The notes: generated from the sequence alone by a model not told the origin. A stretch of DNA of 64,000 nucleotides from Phytophthora colocasiae (GCA_018806915.1 JAGKQI010000048.1:372001-436000); one strand, 5' to 3'. Shown: positions 9,774 to 19,639, counted from the first letter of the stretch. Numbers and translations are program-made.

Positions 9774-12161
9774 AGGGGGCTGGAGGAAGGGAAGGAAGGA
9801 GTCGTGCCTTCCTCCTGCCAGCTAGACGACTTGACGAGAGACACTAAACGTCGTACATCTACTGGGTGTACGGCCTCGGTGGCCTCTGCGGGAACTGTGA
9901 AGAGTGAACTGACGGAAATTGAAGTGAATGAGACTGTGAACGAGACTGTGAATGAAGTGGATGAAAAGTGTGATGATGAAGGGAAGTATACGGTGACAGC
10001 TTATGTGGGAGACCTGATGAAGGACCCCTACTTTGAGCTACTCCAGGATGACCGTCCGACTAGAGGGAGTACTGGGAGGTCCGATCCTAGTTATAGGAGA
10101 TCTCCCCTTCGGAAACCTGAAGTGGTTAAATGCGACTGGACGACTAAAGCGAACGGAACTACGAGAGTGAACGGGACTGAAAATGGAAGTGACCGCCTGG
10201 GTTTTGATGACAGTATTTTCGAGCCTAATGTGGATGTGATTGATGAAATGAGCGAGAGTGAGGATGAAGAAACAAACAGTGTCAAGGAAGAAGTAGCTCC
10301 TATGGAGGAGCAGCCGGATGGAATAAGTGAGTCGACGAAAACCCCTACGAGAATTGAAGAGTCGACGATAACCCCAACGAGAAATGAAGAGCGGACGACA
10401 ACCCCGACGAGATATAGTGAGTCGACCACTACCGAAGCCAACTCTGAAGTGGCTTCCGAAGAACCAGATGAAGAACTAGATGATGATGAGAATACGTCGC
10501 CTACCACCGATGGGACTGGTGGGGAGGCGAGTACTACTACGGACGCTTTAGAAGTGTCTCCTGATGAGAGCGGGTGTATATTACCGGACAGAACTGCGGA
10601 TGTGACGTCTACCACCGATGGAACTGGTGGGGGTGAGGCGATCATCGACGAAGCTACTCAAGAGGAGACGAAGAAACACGAGAGAGTATTTTTTGCTGGC
10701 GAATTGGATGAGCTGACTGAAGGACTGGACTTGGGCGTGGAGACTGAGAGAGAAGAATATGACAAGGAACTAGAGGAGCGACTCTTTCCTTTAGATGAAG
10801 TGGAACTTAAAAAGCGAGTTAAGGAGAATTCAGCGCAACTGGGCGAGATGTCACTCGAGGACTTGAGCACTGTGTTGGGGATTGAGAAGGAAGTGTTGGC
10901 ACGTACCCGTGAGTCGTCACCGGGTGTACTCTCATCCCCAGAGTACTGGCTGGACTGGTACCGAAAAACCTTGGCCACAACTGGTGCTGCCAAGCGTGCC
11001 AACCGGGACTTCAGCGACCTGGGTAAGTCGACGACGAGTAGTCGTACTGAACACAGGGTGGTAGATGAAGACTCCGACGAACGAGACGTTGGGGGTGGAG
11101 GGACGGCGTCTACTCCAAAAATAGACGATGGTGGAGCAACCTACGAGTTACCTCCTACCCCGTCTACTGAAGAGGCTGTAGTCGCTAATGTGGCGATAGA
11201 CCTGAATGGGTCTCCGTCAAGTGCCGTGAGCGCTGTATCGGTCTCTGCGCGTCGCACCCGTCGTCTAGATCCTAAGTGGCGTGCGTTGGTTAACCAAACA
11301 GTCTACTACCTAGTCAAGGAAGAAGAGAAAGCGAATGCCGTGTGTGTAGGCTGTGGATCGCTACTACTACCCGACTACGTCCTACCTGAGATCGACTTCG
11401 AAGGTACTGACCTCGACGAGCGAGCGTTGGCTAAAGTGGCTCCCTACTACAGAGTAATGAGTGGACCCGTGATGAAGCATATCCTGAAGACGATAGTGAA
11501 GAAGTACCATGGGGACGGCCCTCTCATCCGGGCCAAACTACAGGAACGTGAAGGACGTTGTGAAGTGTGTCAACTGGCTGCTCTCCCCTCTGTGAAGATT
11601 CGCTCCCCTAAGCGAGTCCGGTTCGACGGTACCTCTCTAACTAGTGAGGTTGCCGAAGAACTCGGACCCGTCTACACTAAGGAGTGCTCGGACAGCGTGT
11701 ACGATTACGCATACGTGGTGGCCGAACCCGTACCTCCCGAGCCCCTGCCTGAGACAGGCCGGCCGAACCCCGGGCTGGTCGAGGTTGACGATTCTCATGA
11801 AGCAGATGAGGAGTGTGTGGTTCCGGAAGGGAAGAGAGTGATCGGATCAGTCAGTGGAGTGGAAGCCGTCTCGGCTGGGTACGTCGACGGTGTACCCGTC
11901 GACATACTGATCGACTCCGGGGCAGTAGTCAGCTTGATTGATCGGAAGGTACTACGACGTGTCGGCCGAGCTGACACCCCGTTGAGACCCTACTCTGGAA
12001 ACTTGAACGGTGTATCAGGCCACTCCCTGAAAATTAGTGGTATCGTCGACTTACCCCTGAGACTTGGGTCCGTGGAAGTGACTCGACCGTTCGTAGTGGT
12101 TGAGCGGATGCATGTGGATGTAATACTCGGGACCGACTCACTCAAGATGTTAGAGCTGTGA
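9774..12161 (+). CDS. pro: Gypsy-A protease-containing frame (readthrough of gag TGA)
   Basis: This frame is the same as gag and is separated from it only by the TGA at 9771-9773. The first possible internal start is a GTG at 9804. The long middle is acidic and Ser/Thr-rich with no known domain, with a CxxC-type element (CVGCGSL). The last 100 residues are a retropepsin: substrate loop VDILIDSGAVVSLID, with DSG as active site, and the distal VILGTDSL. It processes Gag-Pol. It stops at 12159-12161, inside what should be the end of the protease domain: the expected continuation (VIDLDSNTVTL) is in the next frame. Confidence 0.82.
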   Translation, partial: RGLEEGKEGVVPSSCQLDDLTRDTKRRTSTGCTASVASAGTVKSELTEIEVNETVNETVNEVDEKCDDEGKYTVTAYVGDLMKDPYFELLQDDRPTRGSTGRSDPSYRRSPLRKPEVVKCDWTTKANGTTRVNGTENGSDRLGFDDSIFEPNVDVIDEMSESEDEETNSVKEEVAPMEEQPDGISESTKTPTRIEESTITPTRNEERTTTPTRYSESTTTEANSEVASEEPDEELDDDENTSPTTDGTGGEASTTTDALEVSPDESGCILPDRTADVTSTTDGTGGGEAIIDEATQEETKKHERVFFAGELDELTEGLDLGVETEREEYDKELEERLFPLDEVELKKRVKENSAQLGEMSLEDLSTVLGIEKEVLARTRESSPGVLSSPEYWLDWYRKTLATTGAAKRANRDFSDLGKSTTSSRTEHRVVDEDSDERDVGGGGTASTPKIDDGGATYELPPTPSTEEAVVANVAIDLNGSPSSAVSAVSVSARRTRRLDPKWRALVNQTVYYLVKEEEKANAVCVGCGSLLLPDYVLPEIDFEGTDLDERALAKVAPYYRVMSGPVMKHILKTIVKKYHGDGPLIRAKLQEREGRCEVCQLAALPSVKIRSPKRVRFDGTSLTSEVAEELGPVYTKECSDSVYDYAYVVAEPVPPEPLPETGRPNPGLVEVDDSHEADEECVVPEGKRVIGSVSGVEAVSAGYVDGVPVDILIDSGAVVSLIDRKVLRRVGRADTPLRPYSGNLNGVSGHSLKISGIVDLPLRLGSVEVTRPFVVVERMHVDVILGTDSLKMLEL

Positions 12162-15100
12162 TTGATCTAGACTCGAACACGGTTACCCTAAAAGACACGA
12201 ACGAAGTGTTTTCTCTCGGTTCCCCGTGCGTGGAAGAAGTGTACTCCGCCCGCATCAGTTCGACCGTCAGGCTTTGTCCTGGTGGTCAGGCGCTAGTAGC
12301 CTCTGAAGTGAGTGGACGAGCCCGCGATGGAGACACCGTGCTCGTTGAGGGAGTACCGGGACTTGATGGTACCGTTCGGGTGGCGCGGACTCTTTGCACT
12401 GTGAACCAAGGGAAGTTGCTTGTCGAAGTGTGCAATGCGTCTACGGAAGAACTTATTATCAAGAAGGGAACGCATCTAGCCGCGGCGACTGTAGTGCCCG
12501 ACTCTGCGTTTAGGAGTAAGTCGACGTCGAGTCTTTCGACTAACCCCTCGACTACTCTGTCTGAACGGCGACTCTCAACTGAACTAGACTGGGTGCACTC
12601 TGTAGTGAGTAGCGCGACTGTGACCGATGAACCGACTCGTCATCCCATGCCGGGACTCGACAAGGAGTTACGAGAGGAGTTTGCGGTAGACTTCTCCGGC
12701 TCGAAATTGGACCCTGAGCAAAAGGAACTGTTCCGACAGACTCTGGAGTCGTTCGGCGACTTGTTCGTGGAGACTTCTATGAAGCCGGGACGAACCCACT
12801 TGCTGGAGTTCGAGATCGATACGGGAGACCATCCACCCATCAAGCAGAGACCCTACCGAGTGTCCAAGGCTGAAGGTGACGTTATGGAGGCTGAAGTGCA
12901 ACAGTACCTAGACTTAGGGTTAATTCAACCATCGACTAGCCCCTGGGCTAGTCCAGTGCTGATGATCCGGAAACCAGACGGGGGTATTCGATTCTGCATC
13001 GACTATCGTCGACTCAATGCGGTGACCACCAAGGACTGTTACCCGATGCCGCTCATCGACGACATCTTGGATGTGCTAGGGAACGCCAAACTATTCTCTA
13101 CTATGGATATTGCTTCAGGCTACTGGAACGTGCCCATGGCCAGAGGAAGTGTGGGGAAGACGGCGTTCACTTGCAAGTTCGGGCTGTACGAGTGGCTGGT
13201 GATGCCCTTCGGACTGTGTAACGCAGTACCTGCCTTCGAGAGACTTATGGAGAGTGTACTGGTCGACTTGAAGTGGCGTACCTGTCTGGTCTACTTAGAT
13301 GACTGTGTGGTATTCAGTGAAGACTTCCCTACTCATCTAGTTCGCCTGAGGCAAGTACTTGAACGGTTCAGGACTGCCGGGTTCAAGCTCAAGATGAAGA
13401 AATGCAAGTGGGGTCGAGACCAAGTGGCTTTCTTAGGTCACATCGTCACCCCCTCGGGTATACTTCCCAATCCTGAGAAGGTGAAGGCGGTTATGACGGT
13501 CGAACGACCGACCGACCTCCGAGGAGTACGTGCCTTTCTGGGGTTGACCAGCTACTTCCGTAGGTACATCCCTGGGTATGCCGCCATCTCGGCCCCGATC
13601 GAGAGGTTGAAGATGAAGGGTGCACCTTTCATATGGAGCCCTGACTGCGAGTCCGCGTTCGTACAGTTGAAGCGCAAGCTAGTTGAACCACCTATTCTGG
13701 TCTACCCTGACTTCAGTAAGAGGTTTAAGCTGTTCGTCGACTCGTCCAAGTTGGCGGTGGGAGCTTGCCTCATGCAGGAAGTGGCTGGACGGGATAGGGT
13801 AGTAGCCTATGCAAGTAAGTTGCTGGTTGGGTCCGAGAAGAACTGGATCAACAAGCAAGATGGTACTTCAGAGATCGAGTGCTGGGGAATAGTATGGGCG
13901 ACTCGTAAGTTTCGGTGCTACCTCGACCGGAACGAGTTCGACCTCTATACAGATCACAAGGCGCTGCTATGGGTGTTCAACGACATCAACCGGACGAGTA
14001 ATGCCAAGCTGGCCAGGTGGGCGATGGAGTTGTCGCAACTACGCTTCAAGGTGTACCATCGACCAGGTACCTCGATGGGGCATGTAGATGGCCTGTCGAG
14101 GTTGCATGCGTCCACTGTCAGTGCGATTACTATGACTGATCTACTCAACGAAGCGAACGATGGAGAGGTGGAGCCAGTCCAGGTCGGGGAGTCGACGACT
14201 CGTCGGAGAGAAAACCCCGCGACGGATCCAGTTACTGAAGCAGTCGAGACTGGTGTTCGAGTCGAGGTCGGGGAGCACTCTCCGGTCGAAGCTTCGAGTG
14301 AACCTACTCTGGCAGAGGGAGTAGATGACGGGCTGATGGTCGAGGGGAGTGGTCGAATCCAGGTCGGGGAGAGGCCGACTGAGGCGACTACTAGGAGAGT
14401 TGGTCGACGAGGACCTACTCCACCCGACGACGACCAACTACTCGTGTCTCCCGTCGACGTGTTTGGACTAGACCAGGCTCGCTTTTTGGAGGAACAGAAG
14501 AGAACCCCCTGGATCCTCGCCATGATCGCCTTCCTGGAGAGTGGAGCTTTGGCTCTAGATGCTCAACTTAGGGCCAAGGTGCTGTCGCTCGCCCCCAACT
14601 ACACTGTGAAGAACGGAGTACTCATGAGGAAAGTACACTTGAAGGCTCGAGCTGGACCAGCTAGTTCGTTGGAAGTACCTGTCATACCCATCCAGTACAT
14701 CTCAACCGTCCTCCACCACTGCCATGCTGACGTCTTCTCCGCTCATGTGGGAGTGACTAAGACCATGGATCGTGTACGCAAACACGCCTACTGGCACGGA
14801 TGGAAGAAGGATGTGGCGGAGTACGTCCGAGAGTGTACTGTGTGTGGGAGTGGCAAGGGCTACCGACCGTGGAGGAACGGTCTCATGCAGAAGATGCCGA
14901 TCCAAGAGTTGTCTGGACCCTTCTCACTACTGGTAGTAGATGCCGTCGGCCCACTGGTGACAACACCTCGAGGTAACAAGTTTATCCTGGTGTTCGCCGA
15001 CTACTTCACCCGATGGGTAGAAGCCTTCGCGGTCGAACGACTAGACTCAGTGACTTTCGTGGAGACTATGGTGGATGAAGTGATCTCTCGGCATGGAGTA

Positions 15101-16171
15101 CCTGAGAAGCTACTGAGCGACCAGGGATCTAACTTCATCTCTGAACTCGCCCGTTCGCTGTATGAGACTCTTGGCATCAAGAAGTTATTCGGGGCTGCCT
15201 ACCACCCCCAAACACAGGGACTGGTAGAACGCTTCAATGGGACACTACTGGGTATGCAGAGAAAGTACGTGAGTGAGTCTCAGGATGACTGGGACCGGTA
15301 CCTACCCCGAGTACTCTTTGCCTACCGGACGTCGTACCATGAAGCTCTCGGCGACTCACCCTTCTTCAGTCTGTATGGACGTGATCCAGTACTACCCCTA
15401 GATCTAGCCTTCCTGAATACGACTGCCCAGTGGAAGAGCAATGAAGTAGCTGCTTATCGGCGTCGACTATACCTGTCTCTCAGAGACACCCGTCGACTGG
15501 TGGAGCGTCAACTACTGAAGGCTCAAGGTCGACACGGAGAGCGACTGCAGGGTCAACGGGACGTCAAGTTCTCTGAAGGAGAAGCCGTCTGGGTCTACCA
15601 GTACTTCCGTGCTAGACGAGGTGAGAAGACTTCGCGGAAGTTGGCGTTCTCGTGGCATGGACCTTACCGAGTGGTCGGAATAGTAGGTGAGAATGCCTAT
15701 CGAGTCGCTATCCCTACTCACCCCAACCGCGTCGTGACCGTCAACGTGAACCGATTGAAACCTTTCCAGGGTCGATGGAGCCGACCCTACCCTACTGAGA
15801 TTCCACCTGGTGTTACTACTAACCCTGGAGTAGATGATGATGGTCCGCTGGCTGAAGAAGACCTACCTAGGACTAGCTATGTGGAGCGACTGGTGATCGG
15901 TTCTGAGGAGACAGCGTTCACTGGTGGAGCACTACCTGTCGTCGACATACTGGCCCGGAGACGGAAGGCCGGAGAGCTTCAGTATCTGGTTCTACTAGCG
16001 ACTTACGAGACTACTTGGTGTCCGTCTACTTCTTTGAGACCAACTTTCGATGTGCTGATTACTGCTTTTGAGAACACTCGTCGCAAGGAGCAAGGGCTCC
16101 CGGAGTTGCGACGAAGTGCTCGACTCGCCGATGCGAACGCTGCGATCGACGAGGACGAGCTACTCTTCTAA
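12158..16171 (+). CDS. pol: Gypsy-A pol: reverse transcriptase, RNase H, integrase, chromodomain-like C-terminus
   Basis: Frame -1 relative to gag-pro, open from 12104, first start-like codon GTG at 12158, overlapping the pro stop. RT: SPWASPVLMIRKPDGG, FCIDYRRLNAVT, MDIASGYWNVPM, catalytic YLDD at about residues 379-382. RNase H follows (LFVDSSKLAVGA; YTDHKALLWVF). Integrase has an H-H-C-C zinc module (HHCHADVFSAHVG ... CTVCGSGKG) and a D-D-E core (VVDAVGPL; SDQGSNFIS; GLVERFNGTL). The C-terminal 100 residues (VVDILARRRKAGELQYLVLL...TWCPSTSL) resemble a divergent chromodomain. No heptanucleotide slip site is obvious at the pro/pol overlap, so expression may be by -1 shift or by TGA/GTG restart. 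Confidence 0.92.
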   Translation: MIDLDSNTVTLKDTNEVFSLGSPCVEEVYSARISSTVRLCPGGQALVASEVSGRARDGDTVLVEGVPGLDGTVRVARTLCTVNQGKLLVEVCNASTEELIIKKGTHLAAATVVPDSAFRSKSTSSLSTNPSTTLSERRLSTELDWVHSVVSSATVTDEPTRHPMPGLDKELREEFAVDFSGSKLDPEQKELFRQTLESFGDLFVETSMKPGRTHLLEFEIDTGDHPPIKQRPYRVSKAEGDVMEAEVQQYLDLGLIQPSTSPWASPVLMIRKPDGGIRFCIDYRRLNAVTTKDCYPMPLIDDILDVLGNAKLFSTMDIASGYWNVPMARGSVGKTAFTCKFGLYEWLVMPFGLCNAVPAFERLMESVLVDLKWRTCLVYLDDCVVFSEDFPTHLVRLRQVLERFRTAGFKLKMKKCKWGRDQVAFLGHIVTPSGILPNPEKVKAVMTVERPTDLRGVRAFLGLTSYFRRYIPGYAAISAPIERLKMKGAPFIWSPDCESAFVQLKRKLVEPPILVYPDFSKRFKLFVDSSKLAVGACLMQEVAGRDRVVAYASKLLVGSEKNWINKQDGTSEIECWGIVWATRKFRCYLDRNEFDLYTDHKALLWVFNDINRTSNAKLARWAMELSQLRFKVYHRPGTSMGHVDGLSRLHASTVSAITMTDLLNEANDGEVEPVQVGESTTRRRENPATDPVTEAVETGVRVEVGEHSPVEASSEPTLAEGVDDGLMVEGSGRIQVGERPTEATTRRVGRRGPTPPDDDQLLVSPVDVFGLDQARFLEEQKRTPWILAMIAFLESGALALDAQLRAKVLSLAPNYTVKNGVLMRKVHLKARAGPASSLEVPVIPIQYISTVLHHCHADVFSAHVGVTKTMDRVRKHAYWHGWKKDVAEYVRECTVCGSGKGYRPWRNGLMQKMPIQELSGPFSLLVVDAVGPLVTTPRGNKFILVFADYFTRWVEAFAVERLDSVTFVETMVDEVISRHGVPEKLLSDQGSNFISELARSLYETLGIKKLFGAAYHPQTQGLVERFNGTLLGMQRKYVSESQDDWDRYLPRVLFAYRTSYHEALGDSPFFSLYGRDPVLPLDLAFLNTTAQWKSNEVAAYRRRLYLSLRDTRRLVERQLLKAQGRHGERLQGQRDVKFSEGEAVWVYQYFRARRGEKTSRKLAFSWHGPYRVVGIVGENAYRVAIPTHPNRVVTVNVNRLKPFQGRWSRPYPTEIPPGVTTNPGVDDDGPLAEEDLPRTSYVERLVIGSEETAFTGGALPVVDILARRRKAGELQYLVLLATYETTWCPSTSLRPTFDVLITAFENTRRKEQGLPELRRSARLADANAAIDEDELLF

Positions 16172-16833
16172 CGAATGGGGTGGACTGGCCAAGGGGCTAG
16201 TACCCTACTGACTCTGGCCCGCCCGAGTACTCTGAGGAGTACTCCCCTCTTTGTTTTACATATTACTTTTCCTGAATATCCTGAACCGATCGGAGGTTGA
16301 CTGTCACCTACCCTACGAGACGAAGAACTACCTGCCTGAACGATGACTCCGATCGATGAACCTTTACTACTACATATTTTTCGACTACGTGGTTAACTAG
16401 CCCCGTGACTAGCCGATGATGTGATGAGCTGAACTTGATGAACCCTGCGAGAATGAGGACTAGATGCTGAAGATGGCCTGTGGAAGTACTACGAGTCCGC
16501 TTAGATGAACTGAGCCCGATGCCCCTATGTGAAGATGATGACCTGCCGTACCCTACTAGGACAATGATGAGACGCAAGAGAGGCTTACTGCAACTACCCT
16601 GGCTAGGACGATGACGAAACGCAAGAGGTGGCTACTGGAAGTGCTATGGGTCCACCTTCGAGGTGTAACCCTACCTACGCTATGGAAGTGGACTTTGACT
16701 ATGACGTGTGACTTGATGACTACTGTGACAACGAGGAGTGGAGCATGTTGAAGAGACGTCGGCCTGACCGATGGAAGTGGACTTTGACTATGACGAGTGA
16801 CTTGATGACTACTGTGACAACGAGAAGTGGAGC
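16172..16833 (+). other. Gypsy-A post-pol spacer
   Basis: No long frame. It contains GAGTACTC twice in a palindromic context near 16224-16243, and from 16683 a tandem repeat. Confidence 0.5.
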
Positions 16834-16915
16834 ATGCTGAAGAGACGTAGACCTGACCGATGGAAGTGGACTTTGACTATGGCGTGTGACTTGATGACAA
16901 CTATGACTACGATGA
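16683..16915 (+). repeat. 89-bp tandem repeat, about 2.6 copies
   Basis: The units start at 16683, 16772 and 16861 (each TGGAAGTGGACTTTGACTAT...) and end CCTGACCGA; the third is partial. They precede and overlap the start of the third reading frame. Confidence 0.85.
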
Positions 16916-17631
16916 GAGAAGCGGGTCGAAAAGAAGTAGACTCGATCGATGAAATTGGATGTTGCTACCTGACTATGGGGGAGGCTACCTGGATTGCCTA
17001 TGCGTCCGTCGTGGCCGTCGTGGTCGGGATCGCGACTCACTATTGGCGCTTCACTGATGAGCGAGGTCGCCTACGGGGTGCCGCTCCGAGTACCGTCGTG
17101 CCTAGCGCTCTCACGTCTGTCCGACGCAAGGTCGACGAGTGCAACCAGCGCGAGGCTACCTGCCTGTCAAACCTACGCTGCGCTGAACCTACTCCTGGAA
17201 GAAACCTACGTCCCCGCCGCGGTTGCCCTGCTGAAGAAGTTGCCGTTGCTACCCTGCCTATGGATCCATCATCTACTACGAGGCGTGCCGCTACAACTAC
17301 CCCGTATCCTGCTTCGATACCCCTTACTACTCCCTCCCCTGGTGCCACTACGTCTACTTCAACTTCAAGTTCGACTACGACCTCTCGTCATGCGACTACT
17401 TCTACGACTACTCCAGTGGTCGAAGACTACATCACCCTAACTGACGAAGAGCTCCGCGTGGTCAAGTGCCTCCGGGACATGGAGCGCGACCGAGTTGTGC
17501 GAGGACGCACAACGTTAGGTCGGGGAGTTTGTCCCGTACCCGGGAATATAGTGTGTGAACCAGCATCGGGCGCGCATTATGTCCCGAGGCCTTGCCCAAC
17601 GTCGACCACCGTACATGGCCCGGTGGCCTAG
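16834..17631 (+). CDS. Gypsy-A third reading frame: single-pass membrane protein running into the 3' LTR
   Basis: 265 codons from the ATG at 16834; later ATGs at 16879 and beyond are equally possible. After a charged N-terminus comes one clear hydrophobic helix (about residues 52-70: WIAYASVVAVVVGIATHYW), then a Cys-containing segment, a Thr/Ser/Pro-rich linker and a conserved block (LTDEELRVVKCLRDMERDRVV). The last third is encoded by the 3' LTR itself. A minus-strand copy at 40773-41150 keeps the same C-terminal frame despite divergence, so it is probably a real gene. By position (after integrase) and by having a membrane helix it is env-like, but I recognise no fusion protein and do not call it env. 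Confidence 0.6.
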   Translation: MLKRRRPDRWKWTLTMACDLMTTMTTMREAGRKEVDSIDEIGCCYLTMGEATWIAYASVVAVVVGIATHYWRFTDERGRLRGAAPSTVVPSALTSVRRKVDECNQREATCLSNLRCAEPTPGRNLRPRRGCPAEEVAVATLPMDPSSTTRRAATTTPYPASIPLTTPSPGATTSTSTSSSTTTSRHATTSTTTPVVEDYITLTDEELRVVKCLRDMERDRVVRGRTTLGRGVCPVPGNIVCEPASGAHYVPRPCPTSTTVHGPVA

Positions 17632-17934
17632 TACTATGTCTGAGGTCCAGTTTGGAGGTACCTCTCATCTACTCCCTGCCCCGTCTACTATCATACCATC
17701 GCGAGAGGACGGATGTCAGGCCTAGTCTCAGTGCTCTTCTACTTCGGAGGTGTGTCATCCCTACAAGTACCGGTCAAGACCTTCCTGAAATCTAGTCAGT
17801 CGTGTATCTACCAAGTTAAGAACAACCAAAAACAAGAAGAAAGAAGTTTGCATTTTACGTATTCCCTAAGCTCCCCGCCCAGACCTACTCGATAACAGTC
17901 CGCAACTACTCGACCCTTAACCAGGTATACGACA
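17530..17934 (+). repeat. Gypsy-A 3' LTR (405 bp)
   Basis: Same sequence as 6539-6943. It is preceded by a purine-rich CGGGGAG tract, a possible polypurine primer, and followed by the second CAGT of the target duplication. Confidence 0.93.
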
Positions 17935-18093
17935 CAGTTGAACAAGCAACTGGAGCAGGACAAGCTTCCTGCTCACGAAGGAAGCCGATACTCAGCGGAG
18001 AGCGACTACCACACCAACGTTGTCATCGATGAGCAGACCTTCTCGTACACCGCTGCCATCACCCCACAGCCCGCTAGTTCCACATCTCTATAA
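17935..18093 (+). pseudogene. displaced C-terminal tail of expansin-like gene 2
   Basis: After the second CAGT of the target duplication the original frame resumes and stays open to TAA at 18091-18093. It encodes about 51 residues of charged cytoplasmic tail (NKQLEQDKLPAHEG near the start, ending PASSTSL). It resembles the tails of the two neighbours in length and character. This shows that Gypsy-A entered an intact gene just after the transmembrane segment. Confidence 0.85.
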
Positions 18094-18465
18094 GTATCAA
18101 ACGAAATGCCGTAACTACCTAGGATGGATAGGCCCTAAACAAATAGATTTCCATCTTACAAACATCCCTGGATTTCACTTCGCCTTGCAACAAAGCTTCA
18201 ACTTCGTGGTGGTCTGTCGATGCGAAGTCGCTGGGATCGATCTGAGCAGCGTGTGAAGAAGCTTCTGCGGGCAGCACGCACAGCCACTGGTGTTACGCTT
18301 GGAGATGGCTAACATTCGTGCTGTACGAATCCGTCGCGTGAGCAATCATGTGCAACAGACGGGACATTTCTTTAATGTGCGGTACACCAAGTTCATTTAT
18401 CTTGCTTTTCGTAAGGCTTGCTGCAAAGCAAAGTGTGTCGTCAGCTCGTCATATATCGGCGGCTA
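18094..18465. other. intergenic, no gene seen
   Basis: 3' flank of the disrupted expansin-like gene; only short, motif-less frames. Confidence 0.45.
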
Positions 18466-19038
18466 CACCGATCGACAGAATGCAACGACCACTTTCCCGC
18501 AGGTGCAAAGTCTGTTCGGCGCGTGTAGACTGGTTATGTGAGAGCGAATTAATATCGATTTTGGTAAAAGATAGAGAGCAGCTGTATTTTGCACTAAAAA
18601 TTGCACTAGTGACGGTTTAATGGATTCCCAGGCTGAAATGGCACGCTTTATCGTAGCCAAGCGCTCTCCTTTCGCCGTCGTAGCAGTAGCTGTTGCTCTT
18701 GCGTAGCTTTGCGTTGGCTTAGCCCCTCTATAGCTTAAAAGGACACGTCGTTTTTCTTGTATTGTGTAGTGCATGCGGCGTTGTTTGGCTGGCGCGTACA
18801 CCTCGTCAAGGAGGCCTGTGTGTGGCAACCTCCTTTGCTTCCTGCAATACTGTCGCGGGTGGTGGGGGCTGCGAGGACTCCTCGTCCGCTTCCTCCATTT
18901 TATCGAGTGGCTGGTGGAGTTTTATTTTAGCGATTAAACGCTGCATCGGGCAATTTGATTGGTTGATAACAAAATGTGCACACAATTTTATATCACAGGC
19001 GCCCTTTTTATATGGACGCTGCATTCTGTCGATCGGTG
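18466..19038 (-). mobile_element. TA-flanked MITE or deleted DNA transposon
   Basis: The 19-bp terminal inverted repeat CACCGATCGACAGAATGCA at 18466 returns as its exact reverse complement ending at 19038, and both ends are flanked by TA. That points to the Tc1/mariner/pogo superfamily. Inside, the minus strand keeps two short frames one base out of register: MEEADEESSQPPPP... and then a basic segment (RMHYTIQEKRRVLLSY ... ISAWESIKPSL) that looks like the N-terminal DNA-binding part of a transposase. Most of the transposase, including the catalytic part, is missing, so it is non-autonomous. Confidence 0.7.
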
Positions 19039-19639
19039 TATTTCTGAAGTTTGGGACGTGTCGCAACACCGAAAAGCGCGACGTGATCCTTTTGCCGCCG
19101 TTAAACGCTGCTCACCAACGCTTTAACGCCTTTGCCCCCCGGTCCCTGCTTGCTGCACTCTCAGGAGACGCTGACGTGCTCGTCCTCGCTTTGATCGCAG
19201 TCGACGGCTTCAATTGTCGCACATATCTGCTCCACTATCATCTACGCCAGCGCCGATCGCACGCTACCAAATCCCACACTCCCGCGTCAAATGCAGCTAC
19301 TTTCTGTATCTTCACACAGACTTTGACCTGGGTGGACTTTATCACGTCCAGCGTCAAACAGTGTTGCGAGTCGGGCATGTCGCGCTATGTGTCTGTCAGA
19401 GACCGAGCCGTTTCCACAGCGGCCATCCGTTCGCACGCGCGTTCGAGTTGCATCCCACACCGCTGCTTTACCGGCCAGAGACCGTGTCCATTGTCGACGG
19501 TTTCTGGAAACGGTGGCGAACACTGCCGCGATGATAGAGAAGCTTTAACGCCATGAATCCTGTGACGGCCGCACAGCTGGTAATAGCTGGCTGTGGTGCC
19601 GCGACCACACGCTGCTCATCTTGCAACCAAGTCAAGCAA
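19039..19639. other. upstream region of expansin-like gene 3
   Basis: GC-richer sequence with frames on both strands but no recognisable motif. Probably intergenic and promoter sequence. Confidence 0.4.

Larger units (their letters stand above)
6539..17934 (+). mobile_element. Gypsy-A: full-length Ty3/gypsy LTR retrotransposon inserted in expansin-like gene 2
   Basis: Two 405-bp LTRs (TGTC...GACA) that I read as identical bound an internal region with gag, retropepsin, reverse transcriptase, RNase H, integrase and a third reading frame. The 4-bp target duplication CAGT occurs at 6535-6538 and 17935-17938. Pol order (protease-RT-RNaseH-integrase) places it in Ty3/gypsy. Identical LTRs imply very recent insertion. 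Two related, damaged copies lie at 40470-41190 and 41191-47884. Confidence 0.95.

Noticed and set aside
12104..12161. Classical -1 slippery heptamer at the Gypsy-A pro/pol overlap
   Set aside because: I looked for an X-XXY-YYZ site in the 58-nt overlap and found none convincing; the expression mode is left open.
18762..19556. 264-codon plus-strand frame upstream of expansin-like gene 3
   Set aside because: It spans the MITE end and shows no domain; the minus strand of the MITE is the better-supported reading.
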